DNA of 64,000 nucleotides from Mesorhizobium sp. AR10. Lineage in GTDB: Bacteria > Pseudomonadota > Alphaproteobacteria > Rhizobiales > Rhizobiaceae. A model generated the notes under the pieces. It did not search any database. It was not told the origin of the DNA and saw only the letters and a list, made by a program, of their open reading frames with translations. The position numbers and the translations under genes are program-made. The stretch spans positions 2,272,001-2,336,000 of the forward strand of contig NZ_CP080524.1 of NCBI RefSeq assembly GCF_024746795.1, read 5' to 3'. Below, piece after piece: positions 63,038 to 64,000 of this stretch (position 1 is its first letter; each line of letters opens with the position of its first letter).

Positions 63038-63724
63038 GTGGACAAGCATGTAACCGCACAACAACAAGCGGTTGCGGGGGAACAAGACATGGCGATCGAG
63101 GCGGAAACGTCGCCACCTGGGGAGGATGTGCTCCCCGCCGATGCTTGTCGCGCCCAACTTGCCCTGATCCTCTACAGCACGGACTTCGATGCCACTGGCC
63201 GTAAGCCGCGCTTCCTCAGCCATGTGGTTGAGGAGACATTGGCGGGACGAGGCGATCGCATCAAGGCCTATTCGATTGCGGTTGAAGTGTTCGGCCGCAG
63301 TCAATCGTTCGACCCCCAGACGGATCCGATCGTCCGCATCGAGGCTGGCCACCTCAGGCGTGCGCTCGAGCGTTATTATCTGACGTCCGGACACACCGAC
63401 CCAATTCTCATCACGATTCCTAAGGGTGGCTACGTTCCTGTCTTCTCGCTCCGCTCGCAACCGGTGTTGCCAGACCCACGGGGGCCCGTTGGTTCTGCAG
63501 CTATCGCTGAACCTCGGGTTCGGCGGTTGACGTCGCGACTGCTGCTGCCGGCCGCCCTTGTGGCCCTTCTCGCGGCAGGAGCATCTGTATTGGCATGGTG
63601 GTGGCCCTCAGCCAGTTCGGGCGCGCCGGAAACGCCCCGGGTGCTCGTGGAGTCGTTTGAGGATCTGACCGGCACACCCGCGGCGGCGGCGTTATTTTTC
63701 TGTAGCATAGTGGATCGATCGTGA
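63038..63724 (+). pseudogene. Truncated helix-turn-helix/adenylate-cyclase-like membrane protein
   Basis: 228 residues: an N-terminal region with FLSHVVEETLAGRGDRIKAY, FDPQTDPIVRIEAGHLRRAL and ILITIPKGGYVPVFSL, typical of rhizobial proteins that carry an adenylate-cyclase-linked or TolB-like second half. A hydrophobic segment near 180-200 is seen. It stops at LTGTPAAAALFFCSIVDRS, where the family continues with FEDLSGTP-type sequence, so the C-terminal half was lost. Confidence 0.6.
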
Positions 63725-63818
63725 GGATTTCGATCTCGTCCGCTTGATGCCACATCAGTGATTTTTTTGTCTCTGCACCAACGCTCAGGCCGTGGCGATC
63801 TAAGTATTGGGAGTTGTG

Positions 63819-64000
63819 ATGCCGCTCAGTCGCGCTGAAGTGTACGACCTTTCGATATTCCTGCTCATCGTACAGTATCGCAGTTTTAGAAAGGCGGCGG
63901 ACAATCTCGGCGTAACCGCATCAGCACTCAGCCACCGGGTGAAAGCGCTTGAAGAGCGACTTGGTGTAAGACTGCTAAACCGTACAAGCCGAAGTGTTGC
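63819..64000 (+). CDS. LysR-family regulator, partial at window edge
   Basis: From ATG 63819, with GGGAG upstream, the frame reads MPLSRAEVYDLSIFLLIVQY RSFRKAADNLGVTASALSHR VKALEERLGVRLLNRTSRSV and runs out of the window. It is the DNA-binding domain of a LysR protein; the rest lies beyond 64000. Confidence 0.85.
   Translation, partial: MPLSRAEVYDLSIFLLIVQYRSFRKAADNLGVTASALSHRVKALEERLGVRLLNRTSRSV

Noticed and set aside
1..64000. CRISPR array
   Set aside because: No regularly spaced direct repeats with unique spacers were seen; the short repeats found are tandem or palindromic.

Overview
This is GC-rich accessory chromosome or plasmid from an alphaproteobacterium of the order Hyphomicrobiales, most likely a rhizobium close to Mesorhizobium. 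That is inferred from the gene families (paralogous HisKA sensor kinases with FixJ-type regulators, an RpoH with a clear RpoH box, DUF3489/DUF2924, several small secreted proteins of rhizobial type), the IS families (IS110, IS481, IS91 pieces) and an intergenic repeat-like stretch near 55.1 kb. No rRNA or tRNA gene was found. The window is a plasticity zone: about ten loci carry single-base frameshifts, and many genes survive only as pieces.

Layout. 0-2.3 kb: a three-gene unit of a DprA/Smf-like SLOG protein, a ComF-like phosphoribosyltransferase (frameshifted) and a three-helix membrane protein, followed at once by a tyrosine-recombinase remnant. This is the best candidate for an undescribed conflict or nucleotide-signalling system. 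3.4-6 kb: a small secreted protein, a Tat-type alpha/beta hydrolase, an ECF sigma factor and a hydrolase fragment. 6.5-8.9 kb: two unrelated IS110-family transposases in tandem, both frameshifted. 9.3-10.4 kb: a sensor protein lacking its kinase. 10.6-22 kb: a redox/detoxification region of hydrolases, NTF2-like proteins, oxidoreductases, an SDR and a DUF302 protein, interleaved with Rrf2, LysR and two TetR regulators with visible palindromic operators. 22.1-23.3 kb: IS481 and IS91 scraps, a long perfect inverted repeat and a histidine-kinase tail remnant.

23.4-29.3 kb: one 1,965-residue protein with a kinase-like domain, an AAA-type ATPase, a long helical region, GAF, two PAS, HisKA and HATPase. 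Its kinase-like domain lacks the DFG aspartate and probably is a pseudokinase. 29.5-33.6 kb: a second Tat hydrolase, a broken tautomerase, an AraC regulator and an IS481 piece. 33.8-36.5 kb: secreted proteins and a coupled operon with a MotA/ExbB-like channel protein and an ExbD-like partner. 37.3-39.2 kb: a membrane sensor kinase that looks like a mosaic of the giant protein and the kinase at 57.6-59.0 kb. 39.6-47.8 kb: small exported proteins, two AraC regulators, a REC-only plus FixJ-type pair and a dehydrogenase fragment.

47.8-53.8 kb: a decayed RND efflux pair followed by an intact EmrA/EmrB/outer-membrane-channel efflux operon. 54-54.7 kb: two tandem paralogous secreted proteins. 55.3-56.2 kb: rpoH. 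56.4-59.0 kb: a complete module of REC-only protein, FixJ-type regulator and sensor kinase. 59.1-64 kb: a broken DUF3489/DUF2924 pair, a monooxygenase-like protein, a MerR/aldo-keto reductase divergent pair, decayed or truncated genes and the start of a LysR gene at the edge.

Two themes recur. One is stress sensing by three related histidine kinases and two response-regulator pairs. The other is locally regulated detoxification and efflux, each redox gene sitting beside its own one-component regulator. All assignments come from reading the sequence; no searches were run.
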